Below, piece by piece: positions 49,789 through 61,400 of a stretch of 64,000 nt of DNA (position 1 is its first letter; every line of letters starts with the position of its first letter). A program made the position numbers and the translations under genes. Under the pieces are notes generated by a model. The model saw only the letters and a program-made list of their open reading frames with translations. It did no database searches and was not told the DNA's origin. Origin of the DNA: Rhynochetos jubatus (taxonomy: Eukaryota; Chordata; Aves; Eurypygiformes; Rhynochetidae); assembly GCA_027574665.1 (NCBI GenBank), contig CM050656.1:14521501-14585500 (forward strand). Direction: 5' to 3'.

Positions 49789-50382
49789 TGTCATGGTTTA
49801 ACCCAACCAGCAACTAAGCACCACACTGCTGCTCACTCACTCCCCCCTCACCTTGTATAGGAGAGATAATCAGAATAGGTAAGGTGAGAAAAACTAATGG
49901 GTTGAGGTATAGACCGTTTAATAGGTAAAGCAAAAGGCACACATGAAAACAAAGCAAAACAAGGAATTCATTCACCACTTCCCATCATCAGGCAGGTATT
50001 CAGCCATCTCCAGGAAAGCAGGGGTCCATCATGCATAACAGTTATTTAGGGAGACAAACACCATAACTCCGATCGTATCCCCCTTCCTTCTTCTTCCCTC
50101 AGTTTTACATGCTAAGCATGATGTCATATGGTATGGAATATCCCTTTGGTCAGTGGGGGCCAGCTGTCCCAGCTGTATTCTCACCCAACTTCTTGGGTAC
50201 CCTCAGTCTGCTCACTGGTGGGGTGAAGTAAGAAGCAGAAAAGGCCTTGACTCAGTGTAAGCACTGTGCAATAATGAAAACATCTCAGCATTATCAACAC
50301 TGTTTTCAGCACAAATCCAAAACACAGCCCTGTACTAGCTAGTATGAAGAAAATTAACTCTATCCAAGCCAAAATAAGCACA
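49789..50382 (-). mobile_element. Solo LTR, avian endogenous retrovirus type, minus orientation
   Basis: On the plus strand the element opens TGTCATGGTTTAACCC and closes in ...AATAAGCACA. Read on the minus strand this gives TGTGCTTATT...AACCATGACA, with the TG...CA termini of retroviral LTRs. Internal landmarks on the minus strand are GATAGAGTTAATTTTCTTC near the 5' end and CATATGACATCATGC before a decayed TATA position (GTAAAACT). CTTT flanks both ends (49785-49788 and 50383-50386), a possible short target duplication. I recall this LTR type as very common in birds. No internal viral genes are attached. Confidence 0.85.
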
Positions 50383-50478
50383 CTTTCCACCCCTTATACC
50401 ATACTATGTACATCATGCTCCAGTACCACACTATCCAATACACCCTCATTAACCAACACCCTTCCCCTCCGTAGATAT
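50383..50478. other. 96-base spacer between two divergent LTRs
   Basis: A C/A-rich spacer containing CCACCCCTTATACC and ACACCCTTCCCCTCC. It shows no gene or recognised repeat. It may be host DNA left between two independent insertions. Confidence 0.5.
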
Positions 50479-50752
50479 TGTGCTGGGATCAGTCAGGATG
50501 GAGTTAATTTTCTTTCACAGGAGCTGGTATGAGACTACGATTGGAATTTGTCCTGGGAAGAGTACTGATAAGGTGTTCTTTTTAGTTGTTGCTAAGGAGT
50601 GTTTGTGCCAATTCAAGGACTTCTTCAGCTTCTGATACTGTACCTGTGTTCCCAACTTTCTCACTACAAGCAGCAGGGGGAGGACACAGTTCAGACAGCT
50701 AATCCAAACTGACCATAGAAGTCTTTTCATTCCACTGAATGTTTACTCAGTT

Positions 50753-50758
50753 TATAAA
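50753..50758 (+). promoter_or_regulatory. TATA box of the LTR
   Basis: TATAAA within TTTATAAACTGGGGG, about 275 bases into the LTR. It is the expected core promoter position for transcription out of U3. Activity is unknown. Confidence 0.55.
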
Positions 50759-51035
50759 CTGGGGGTGGGCTGGCGGACCATAGTTTGGTGTGCATTAGTT
50801 ATATAGTTAGTTGGTGGTTTTGTTGGCTTTCTCAGTTGTGCTCTTCCTCGTGGAGCTTGCTCAGACTGCTGCGATCACTCTCAGGCTTTCTTAGACTCTG
50901 CTGTGATTGCTCTCGGACTTTGGTTCTCAGGCTCTTGGGCTCTGACTTTCACTACTTGGGACCTGGCTGTGTATCAGTCAGCAGGTAGTGAACAATTTTG
51001 TAATTTCTTTCATTTTCCATTATTTTCGTTGCATA

Positions 51036-51078
51036 TTATTATTAGCATTGTTAGTATTATTACTATTATTAGTATCAC
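51036..51078 (+). repeat. ATT-rich triplet tract inside the LTR
   Basis: Repeated ATT, AGT and ACT triplets, such as TATTATTACTATTATTAG, in the R/U5 region. Related LTRs of this type carry a comparable tract, and the LTR at 55955-56510 shows the complementary ACT/AAT-rich segment near 56102-56130. Confidence 0.7.
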
Positions 51079-51094
51079 TATTTCATTAATTTAT

Positions 51095-51100
51095 ATTAAA
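51095..51100 (+). promoter_or_regulatory. ATTAAA polyadenylation-type signal of the LTR
   Basis: ATTAAA lies 3' of the triplet tract and before the TCTTATCTCAGTCC segment of U5. It is the commonest variant of the canonical signal. Confidence 0.45.
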
Positions 51101-51235
51101 TTATGAGATTTTTCTTATCTCAGTCCACAAGCTTCCTTGTCTCTTCCTTTGATTGTCCCCCTCCACTGGAGGAGGGGGGGAGGTGACCAAGTGGCTGTGT
51201 GGTACTTAATTGCTAGCTGGGGTTAAACCACGACA

Positions 51236-54200
51236 GATGTAATACAGAGATATCATTGCCTTACTCTTTGTACCACCCCCATGAACTGTCCATGAAATGA
51301 CCACAGAAGTCTTTAGTCCATGTTCTTTTAGTCCATGACTTTGGCCTCCATCAGTTATGGTGGACCCTGAGGACAGGAGAGATGGTGTGTTTTGTTGAGT
51401 TACGAGGCACCAAAGGCAGCTCATGTGGGGCCACTCCTGCACTTGCACTGCTTCTTGTAAGGTTTGTCCTCATTGGTTCAGGTGGTTCCTGCTATAGTAA
51501 TTAATATTCAGTGTAATATTCATCTTTTTTGAAAAACAGTCAGATAAATTGATGCATATTTAAAGAATATTTGCAGGAGATCATTTTTTTATCTGCATTT
51601 AAAAAAAATGTCTATCCTCTACAGATGTAGAAATGAATCAATTTAACAATTAATTCATTAAATAACTGCTTTTGTTTCCTAGTAAAAAGAGTAAGAGAAT
51701 AATTTTCTGAGAAAGATGGCATGTGGGCACTTGCCAAACAGATAGTTTAATCACAGTGTTACTCATAGACCTTTGTCTATTAATTTCTGTATAGGTTTGT
51801 CTCTACAAAGTCTGAACATCCTTAATAAATACTTCACTATTATAAAACCTCCAGATGTTAGCCAGTAGTTAATAATGATTTATTTACCTATCCAATTTAG
51901 TAGTCTGGGGGCTTTTTTTACTCACATTCTGAGACAGTTTCCTTTGATTTATTAAAGTTATTTTTCCCCTTTCTACAGTCTAATAGCAAACTGTTTACTC
52001 AAAAAATATGATAATATATATTGAATCTCAATAGCATTGGTTAGCTGTGATTGCTCCCCTGTGTCAGGGGAGTCTGTTCTGTTCAGTGAGGAAGGGAGTA
52101 AATCTACTCACCCTACAAGCACGTTCCCATGTAATTTATAAACTTCCTTTGCATGAACATTTGGCCTTAAAACTTGCCTTCCCATAGGATAACACAAAAA
52201 GTTGTTAGTCCAAAGAGACTTCATGCACAATTGAAACAGATACCCATAGATTTCTCTTTTTGGAGTATTCTCTAGTGTTTGGAAAGAACAGTTCTTCTAT
52301 TGACCAGATACACTACAAAAGTAGAAGAATAAACTGCAAAAACCATAGGAGGTAGAGGTTTTCATCAAAAGAATATAAAATGGCAGGAGAGACACTCTTG
52401 CTGAGCTATTGGACTGCATAATTGTCCAGGGATTTTTCTACTGAAGCTTGCAGAAGTTTTTCCAGTGGAACGGTTTCTACCAGAAAATGATGACTTGATA
52501 AAATTGAAATTTTTCACAGCTGTACATTGATTTCTTTTAAATTTTTGATGGATCATTATTGAAACAACTTGTTGAGGTTGAAGTATTTCAACTTGTTTTA
52601 GTGTAACAAGACTTTATATCAAGTGAAATGTTTTAAATTTTTATTTTTTAAAGTTCTGTAATGAACCCAAACATTAAAATTTCAACATTCCTTCTTTCTT
52701 AGGGTGAAGGGAAACTTTTTCTAGTATCAGCAGCTCCTGCAGATGGGCCATTCCACTCTGCCCTGAGGCCCCCTGGTTCTCCCATAACCTGCTGGATGCC
52801 AGAAGAGTTTTCCACAGCAGCTCTCACCCCTTCTCCTGTGTTAACATCCATTCGCTCCATACCAGATCAGGGAGCATCGTGCATGTGGGTGTGCATGCCC
52901 CAAGAAGCCCTATGATGCTGGGCTATTACTTCATCCTGTCCAAGCTAGCAGTGTATACTTGCACTTAGCTACACTGTTCCTCTAATATACCTCTGTGTGA
53001 AAGATTCACAACTTTGAGGCTTCAGAATTATACAAATAGGTAATTGCCTTTTAATTCTTCCTCATCTACTCCTCCACAAACACCAAGTGTCCAGCTCCCA
53101 TAACCTCTTAAAATAAAAAGTATTATTGAACTTTCTGTGATTTCTAGATTGCCCTTTCCTCTCTTTTCCTTCACGTTTTCTGGCTTTCAGACTTGGCAAG
53201 TAGCTTACCAAAACAAACTCTGCATGAATGCTGAGAACAGCATCTGATTAAACTTTGGATGTTAAACGTAGCCATATTTTATTTCTGTTTTCAAACAGTA
53301 GAGTAGAATAAGCTCCATTAGAAGTTTGACCTTTGAAAGCCACAATACTTGATTTATCTTGAGAAAACACTTCCTCTATAGCCAGGCCTGTTTGTTGGTG
53401 CACGATGCTGTCTGCTCTGAGCAACAAAATAGGTTGCTCTGAAATCTAGGTACAATTCAAAGAAAAGCTACGTTAAACTCTACAAAGCTTAGTTACATTT
53501 TGAAGTAGCTTTCTCAAATATTCTGAAGGACTTCAACACGTCAGCTTACCAAAATATTTCATGTAGTTGAAAGTCTTAAATTGAGCTGGTAGATGCTAAA
53601 TACTTTATTAAAACACTTAGTAATAAAAAAGATCTGTGCTGCCGGCCATCACCGGGGAGCAACTTAGTTATATTCCAGACATTAACAAAAGTTTAAGTCC
53701 AAGATGAACAGTAAGGTATGCTAGGAACCATGGGTTAAATCAACAGAGGATTTGTTATCCTTCGTTGTTCTTTGGCTTTACAGGCTCTGCTTTCTTAAAA
53801 AACTGAAAGATGAAATACTGAGGAACTGGCTGCAGGCAGAATACCTCCACAACCTGCTCTGAAAACTTACACAAACATCCTCTCATGAAATTTCATGCTT
53901 TTAATCTTACTCTACACACTTCTGAAGGTTTTGATATGGCCTATGTGGTCTATAACTAATTTATACTAAATATACTTCTACTGTCAGTTTATCTGAGCAA
54001 TGGTAAAGAAAATAATGTGCTGTATCACTGCAGAGATCTTGCCAATCAAATGCAGAGTGCACTTCAGTATCTGTATACACAACTGTACTATTGAACTGAA
54101 AGTACACAGAAACTGTTAGGAATTTGCCATGCTGCCTGTATGTACCATTACGCTGTAAAATACTTCAATATTGCAATGATATCTGCCAGCTGCAACATAC

Positions 54201-54438
54201 TGTGTTTCACATTAAATCAAATGGCATAAGTGTGTGGAGCCAGGACCAGTGTCAGCTATTATGTGGCAGTTTTTCCTAAGGGGACATGCTGACAGACAAT
54301 CAAAACTTTTCTTTAATATTTCTTATTGTGTTTCTGCTAGTGAGACTACCTGTCATGTAGCAATCATTCCTTGCTTGTGACAGAGAAATAAAAACAGAAA
54401 ACCAAAGAACTTGGATTCCCATCTCAAACGTTTGGATT
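51236..54438. other. Unique DNA, no gene seen
   Basis: About 3.2 kb with no supported gene. All open frames are under 85 codons. A somewhat GC-richer patch at 52725-52900 was not recognised as any repeat or exon. Confidence 0.5.
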
Positions 54439-54892
54439 TGAGGAGGGCCACAAAGATGCTCCGAAGGCTGGAGCGTCTCTGCTATGGGGACAGGCTGAGA
54501 GAGTTGGTCTTGTTCAGCCTGGAGAAGGGAAGGATCCGGGAAGACCTTATAGCACCTTCCAGTTACCTGAAGAGGGCCTAGAAGAAAGCTGGAGGGAGAC
54601 TTTTTACAAGAGCCTGTAGTGACAGGACAAGGGGTAATGGGTTTAAATTGAAAACGGATATATATCGATTGGATGCAAGGAAGAAATTCCTCATGGGGAG
54701 AGTGGTGAGCCAGTGGAACAGGTTGCCCAGAGAAGCTGTGGATGCCCCATCCCTGAGAGTGTTCAAGGCCAGGCTGGATGAGGCTTTGAGCAAACCGGTC
54801 TAGTGGAGGGTGTTCCTGCCCATGGCAGGGAGGGTTAGAAGTAGATGATCTTTAAAATCCCTTCCAACCTAAATCATTCTATGATTCCATGG
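54439..54892 (+). mobile_element. CR1-type LINE, 3'-end fragment
   Basis: Landmarks appear in CR1 order: GCTGAGAGAGTTGGTCTTGT near 54492, TTCAGCCTGGAGAAGGGAAG near 54513, GTGACAGGACAAGGGGTAAT near 54618, TGGAACAGGTTGCCCAGAGA near 54714, GTTCAAGGCCAGGCTGGATG near 54761, and CCCTTCCAACCTAAATCATT. The tail ATTCTATGATTCCATGG ends near 54892. The TCTAGTGGAGGGTGTTCCTG and CCCATGGCAGGGAGGGTTAG wording resembles the subgroup I remember as CR1-Y. Only the last 450 bases survive and there is no RT domain. Confidence 0.93.
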
Positions 54893-55954
54893 TTGGGTTA
54901 GGCTTTGAACAGCAGTATGCCACGGCATGGTCATGGGTTTAAGTTATTCATTTTGGGAGATACCCTTAACTGAAAAATCCAAGGCTCCCTTGCAAAAACC
55001 TAGGTCTTCATATACACACTAACTCTCCTAACACATCACACTGACTACGGTAGAATGATGTCACAGATGAAAGTGTTCAGCCTGGATGGGCTAAGCATGT
55101 AAAATCTGGATTTTATTTGAACTACCATTGCAGGGCAGTGAAATGTAATAACAAACACTTGTCATATTGCACTGGTCAAAGTCTCAGCTTTTCTGTTATA
55201 GCAGCAGAAGATCAAAAGAATCCTTCCCAAACTGTAAGGATGGTTGCACCATGTTGTGGTACAGAGGATTTAATACTGCTATGTCAGCATTACAGACTGC
55301 CTTTGTCTGGAGCATTGGCTAGGATAAACTTTATATCACCAAACTGATTAATTGTACTTTTTTTACAAAACCGTGTTCATGGTGTAAATCAGCAATTTTG
55401 TAGTTTGAGAATCTCAGATCTACCCACTATGCTCTAACAAGCTATAATTTTCCCTGCAAGTTGCTTGTTTTTAACAGAACTGCTAATATTTATATTGCTT
55501 TAAACCAAAATATTTTCAAATCAAAACCACAAAGGTAACTGTCTAACATGGCCTGTGTGTTACACCGGATAATTAATCCCTTTCTAGTTCATACTGTAAA
55601 AATCACCTATTCTTGGCCAGCATTTCCTTGCTTGTGCTTCAAATATTTTTCTTCCCTGTTTCCCTACACATCTCTCTATACATCCATTCTTTTCTGTCTC
55701 TACTCTGACTCTGTATTTCCTCTTTCGGTTCTCCAACATTATGCACTTCTCTCAGCCACAGTTTTCCACCCAAAAAATGAGTTCTGGTGCTTGTTCCCTT
55801 CTATGCACCGTAATCTTAATTAGCTATAGCACCTTCCTTTGCTGAGGAATTGCCATGGAGAGAACAGGGAAGACCAGACCCTTTCAAACCACCATACGAA
55901 AAAGACCAAAAGACAGAAAGAAAAACATTACAGGTGGGAGGAACAGCTGGGCTC
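54893..55954. other. Unique DNA, no gene seen
   Basis: About 1.1 kb between a CR1 fragment and an LTR. Open frames at 55117-55347 and 55548-55823 lack motifs and splice context. The target-site copy GGCTC at 55950-55954 belongs to the adjacent LTR. Confidence 0.5.
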
Positions 55955-56510
55955 TACTGTGGTTTAACCTTATTTGGCAATTAATTACCACACAGCTGCT
56001 CACTCACCTTCCCCCCCCTCCCAGGGCAGGAGAGGAGTTGGAGAAGATAAGGAAAGCTCGTAAAGTTAAGAATTATTTAATAATATAAATGAAAATTAAA
56101 GTGATACTAATACTAACACTAACCATACTACTAAGTAATTAAAATAATATAAAATAGAGCATATGATACAGTAGCTCACCACCCACCAACCAACACACAG
56201 ACAGGTCCCAGAGCAGTGAGATGTCCAAGCCCCAGATCAGGGAGAAAAACAATGGACTGCCTAACACACTAACAAAACGAATCAGCCCCACTGCTATCAG
56301 CCGCACCAAGAGCTAACAAAGGAGCTTCCCAGCTATCAAGTTAGTCAAAAGTCTTAACAACACCCCAGCCCCCGGCAACTTCCTGCCTCTGAACTGCACC
56401 ATGTACACTGAGCCTGATGTCCCATGGAATGAGACAACTCTCTCGGCCGCTCTGGGCCAGCTGACAACACTGTGAAATAAAGGAGCTCATTCCTGCCTGA
56501 AACCAGCACA
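55955..56510 (-). mobile_element. Solo LTR, avian endogenous retrovirus type, minus orientation
   Basis: The plus strand shows the reverse of the same LTR type as at 49789-50382: TGTGGTTTAACC near the left end, CACACAGCTGCTCACTCACC, an ATT/ACT-rich tract, CACCACCCACCAACCAAC, TGATGTCCCATGGAATG, and a right end CTGAAACCAGCACA. GGCTC at 55950-55954 and GGTTC at 56511-56515 form an imperfect 5-bp target duplication, which fixes both edges. The first bases (TACTG) have decayed from the usual TGTCA. No viral genes are attached, so it is a solo LTR left by recombination, or a remnant. Confidence 0.85.
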
Positions 56511-57045
56511 GGTTCACACTCTGGTTTGGGAATGCAGGTGGGCAGATAATGCTTGCTGTAAGAAGCTGGAAACGATGAAACTGATGGATGGGAGGATTAG
56601 GCTGGATGAGTAGAAAGGAAGGGCAAAGCCTCAGATTTGTGGAGGGCACTGCACAGAAACAGACAGAAGAAAAAACACATCAAAGACTTCAAGTAAGCAG
56701 TAAGACATTTTAGGATTAAGCTTTGCCAATCCAAACCTCTAAACTATTGGAGGTTCACCCATCACTAATCTTGTCCCCCTTCATTTATGAGAAAACATGA
56801 CCAAATATAATCAGTTACAGGATTCTGGGATACGGTTATATCAAATTCTATCTCCCGTAACAAGATGCAGTGCAGTGGCATGGCCTGCATTTCAGCTGTA
56901 GTAGCAGTCAGCTTTTCCCCTTAGATGTCACATCTTACTATAATTTACTATCTGGAAGACTTGTAATTAAAATCATATGCTTCACTTTTTTTCTCCTCAT
57001 ATAAGGGGTTCCACATTTCCATAAACTCTGCCAATTGTAAACTCA

Positions 57046-57061
57046 TCTCTCTCTCTCTCTC
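57046..57061 (+). repeat. (TC)8 microsatellite
   Basis: Eight perfect TC units. It is an ordinary simple repeat. Confidence 0.85.
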
Positions 57062-58121
57062 CACTAACCTGTGGCCCAACTGCGTGTAATAAGAGTAATT
57101 TGGAGAATGATATTTGGTTACAGTCTATTGCTGTAAATTGCTTCTTTCCTCTAATGGCCTGAAAAGTACCGAGCTAAACCAGTTAATCTGAAATAAGCTG
57201 AAACTGAAAGCTACATTTTAGGAACACGTGATTATATTCTTTTAATTAACACAACATCACTTTGCAGTAACTTATTTGCCTTTTCTAACAGCAAGGGTAC
57301 ATTTTAGGATAGATACTCATCTTTTTGGTGATGCAGAGTGGACATAAACCTGTCACACCTGAGAAACTTCGATACAGAGAAATCACTAGTGGGAATAATG
57401 CTGACAGACCTGGGTGCATGCTACACTCCTGCCCACAGGTACATCATATGCAGAACTGCTACTGGAGTAGATCAAAGATGTGCCTGAAACATTACTGCAT
57501 TTTGGCTCTTGTCAGCTACCTTCATTAGTGCCTGTGCCTGCACCCGTCCCAGTCCTGAGCAGCCCCAAGAACGGGCAGTGCAGGAGTAATGAGTACAGCT
57601 TGCCCACTCAAGCATTGGGACCAGAAACAGCTCTTCATGGACTTTATATTAAAAAGGCATGAAAACTCTCAGAAGGGATCATACTTTATCTGCCTTTCAT
57701 TGGAACATACAAATAATTTGGGCATTTGTTCCAGTTAAATGACAGCTGGTTTTGGCTGGTTTCTGGTCACTTGCAGACGTGTTCATGTTCTGGCACTGTG
57801 GTTTTACATCCTATCCCTGTAACAGGGGCAGAAATCGGCCTGACAGAGTGGTGCAGGACATAGATATTGGAGGAAGGAAGGTTAGATGCCATAATTCAAC
57901 ACATTTTGATTAATCGTTGTAGCTAATTCCACCTTTTATCTTTGGACAGCTTTCTCCCAGATCTCTCAATGAAGACAAGGCCACATAACACAGACTTTTA
58001 CCATGCTGTCTGTTTCTATCTCTCTTATCAATAGACACATGAGGTGAAAAGTCCTACAAACATCACAGCTAAACCTTCCTGTTATGGCACGAGGGTCAGT
58101 TGTTCAGTTAATGTAACCAAG

Positions 58122-58163
58122 CTCCACTGACTTCAGTTGAAAGACATCTATGTATCAGTGGAG
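58122..58163. repeat. Perfect 9-bp inverted repeat
   Basis: CTCCACTGA at 58122-58130 and TCAGTGGAG at 58155-58163 are exact reverse complements with a 24-base centre containing CTTCAGTTGAAAG. The wording is loosely like the palindromic elements at 11.1 and 30.0 kb, so it may be a decayed member. Confidence 0.35.
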
Positions 58164-58430
58164 AATCTTTTTAAGGATTTTTGTACAGGGAGAAGAGAAA
58201 ATCACATACAAATAGGATAATTTTTCAAGATGATACTGTACAAAAGTGTATTTACTGGAAATATTCCTGTTTTGAAGGGATTTTAAAAATGTTAGTATTA
58301 CTGCTCATCCACCTGTAACATTACTGAACTTTCATGCACAAATGCAAGATACTTTAGAATAAAACATCACTTTTCTCTTACTTTTTGTTTTATTACACCA
58401 CAGCACCCTTCCTACTGCACCCTACTCCTT

Positions 58431-58440
58431 CCCCCCCCCC
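58431..58440 (+). repeat. Poly-C run of 10
   Basis: Ten consecutive C bases after CTACTCCTT. It is a simple homopolymer. Confidence 0.85.
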
Positions 58441-61400
58441 AATATTAAGAGCATATTAATGTGGCTTTAACCACTGACTAGTGGGAAAACATCATCATGG
58501 GGTTTTCTGTCCTCAAGTCATATTGCGTTTAATGGATACTTTTACCCAACTGCTGGATGTATAGAAATCAACCAACTAAGTACTTATGTGTCATCATAAG
58601 AAAATTCTCTACCTTCTAACACTAAGATTCACTTAATCTACAATTTATAGTTTTATCTTGGTCATTCATTTTAAACAAGAAAAATATTGGATTGGAGGGA
58701 CAAAAGCAGTGTTGAATTTGCATGAGTGATGAACAAGGGCAACTGGAAAAAATACAATTACCAGTACAAAGAAAAATCATAAAATAACCTCATAAAACTG
58801 TTAAAAGAAAACTGGTTTTGCAGCCACTGTTTGAGTAAAGAAGAGATTAAGAAAGAATATTAAAAAATATTGTCTTTCAGGGTGAGACATGCTTAGCAGA
58901 TATTCTTCATAATTCCAAGCAAAACTGTTCCTGTCTATCATTCTTCATCCCACTTCATCTTTTGCCTGACTGGGAGGAGCTGATGCTAAAGGACAGCAAC
59001 CAGTCAGCAGGGTTTTTCTGTAGACAGTAAAAACCAGTGCATAAATATAAAGTCTGTACATACACACAATTGTGGGTTATCATAGGTAAGTGTATTTGAT
59101 CCACATTTAGTGTGTCTGTCCAGATCCCAGTAACAGTAAGACACAGTATATGATAAAAAATTCAGGTACTACTCTGAAATATAACCCACTGTAACCATGT
59201 GTTTTGTCCTGAGCAGAGTATGAATTCAGACAAAAAATATTGTGAAATAAGGTGCTGGGTTAGGAATATTGCCTACAGAAAACTTTCTGCGCTGTGTGGG
59301 GTAAACATTTATGCAGGGCATTACTGCTGATGGGCATTGACTCTCATCAGCCATGCCAGAACCTGGAAACCTATTATCTTTTCAGTAAAGCAAGAGGATA
59401 ACATACCTTGATGTGTTTCAGAGAGCTTTGCTGATGCACTCTGCACTCCAACCTCACAAAAAAAAAAATTATGTACTAACCTGTCTTGCACAACAGCAGA
59501 TGACCTTAGCCAGAAGAATGTCACCTCTGAAACTGCTTCTAAGTGTGATGACAGCAGTTTGCCATTTTTAAGACCACAGCATCTTGAGTCCATGACGGTA
59601 AGAGCCAGCTGTGAGGTTAGATTATCTTTCTGGATTTTTTTTTCCCCTTCCTTTTAAATGAATCTGCACAAAGTACCCCAAAATGAAGGCATCACCCAAA
59701 AAAGGGAAGGCTGACCAGCAGATTAAGAAATAGGCATCTATAAATCTCCAGACAAAAAAGTTTTTCCTCTTTGCCTTTCTGAGTATCCCCTGTATAGTGA
59801 TGGTTCTACTGTATGTTTGGCAGCACTTTTAAATTGTAACAAGAGAAGTCTAGGTTACAATTCCAGTGAACTAATCTGCTGACAGTTAGGTCCCTCTTCT
59901 TCCCCTCTTTTCTTCCGGATATTCATCTTTCTTTGTTTTGCAGTTTCAGACCTGCATTCATCTGGGAACAGGAATATTATTTTAAAGTTACTGATTCAAA
60001 TGATGGCAAGGGAGAAATTCTGGGTTGTTATGCTGAAAGCGCCTGAAATGAGAAAACTGCCATCCAGGAAAAGGATTATCTTGTGCCTAATAGGGATTGG
60101 AGTCTGAGAGAGTCACTCACCAGATACGCAAAAACTCTAGCCAGAGACATCACCTACAACCATGACATTAAAGGTGTTGCAGAAAGAGGATCTGTCTTAA
60201 CTCTGGAAGTTTTGGAGAAGTGGAAATGCACAGACCCAGGTGTACAATCACGAGTATTTAAAGCAGCTGTTTAATTTACGCAATTTAAGTTGTCTTACAT
60301 ATCACAATATGTAGCCAGCCTTAGAGTGCGGCACTGAACGTATCATGTGTTTGATGTTGCATAGCAGGTCTTAAAAATCACTTTGATAATACAAAGTCAA
60401 AACAGTCAGCTTGGTTAAGAAGCCTCAAGAAAGTAACCCTCAGAGGTACTGGGGCTTAATTACATAGTTGTACACGTATCAGATATATAATGTGCTCCTT
60501 CAGGGGAGAGCAGATGGTGGGTTCCTGTCTTTTTCTTTTTTTTTGGAGGGGACACCTGGGATAGCCACAACCTGTGTAGCTACCACACACACACCTACCG
60601 CTGGGCAATCTTACCTCCGGACTTGGCAATTATATAGCATTTTATATCCCCCTGAGGATTGTGTTAGTACTTTTATTGCATTAGATGCTATTCATATATG
60701 CAGAGAAAGGGCAAACAATGCAGACACCCATAAAGACATAGCCACAATACTGCACTGCCATAGTTCAATTCACTAAGCTCTTAAAAAACATGGCAAAGAG
60801 CTCATTAGACAGCAGGACTCAGCTCTGTGCCTTGAAATATATCAAACATATAGCTTTTTATTAGTTTGGAATAAAGTTGCTTTAAAATAGACAAACTATC
60901 TGCATCAGAAGATTATGTGTTCTCTTTGAGCAGTGAATATTTTAAACAACATAAACCCTGTTACAAATATTAATCAGGGTCTATATGACAAGACTTTTCA
61001 TTTTGTATAAAATGCTATTAAGTTTCATTTGCTATCAATAAATGTAATTTGTTATGAAACTGCATTATCTTACCATGCTTAAATTAATTCTATTACAAAT
61101 ATTTAGAGCATGTATTTGTCACGTTATGACAAACTGGCAGACTAGAAGTCTCATTGCATAAAGACATTGGTTGTGATTGTGGTGAACACGGTATTTTCAG
61201 GCTTAAAAGCCCAAAGCATCTAGAGGACCAGAAAAGTGAAACCCAGCCCAACCCCACCACTACAACTCTCTGTCCCTCCCCTAGATAATTTCACAAATAG
61301 AAGGTGTGAAAGGAGTTTAAAGGAGCTTAAGGTGCCTGGAAAGAGAAGATATGAGAAAGAAACAGAGAGATCTGTAGTTGCTTGGGCAACTGGTAAGCAG

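Larger units (their letters stand above)
50479..51235 (+). mobile_element. Solo LTR, related avian type, plus orientation
   Basis: The element begins TGTGCTGGGATCAG and ends GGTTAAACCACGACA, so it has TG...CA termini. A TATAAA lies at 50753-50758 and an ATTAAA polyadenylation-type signal at 51095-51100, in the order U3-R-U5. The GAGTTAATTTTCTTT segment near the 5' end and the GGTTAAACCACGACA end tie it to the LTRs at 49789-50382 and 55955-56510, while much of U3 differs, so it is a sister subfamily. GATAT before and GATGT after form an imperfect 5-bp target duplication, the length typical of ERVL-like elements. No viral genes are attached. Confidence 0.85.

Noticed and set aside
52725-52900. 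GC-richer patch suggesting an exon or repeat
   Set aside because: No open frame of note, no splice pair and no recognised repeat wording; left as unique sequence.
60083-60274. 63-codon plus-strand frame with an exon-like amino-acid mix
   Set aside because: The composition looks plausible, but there is no clear acceptor/donor pair at its edges and no recognised family.
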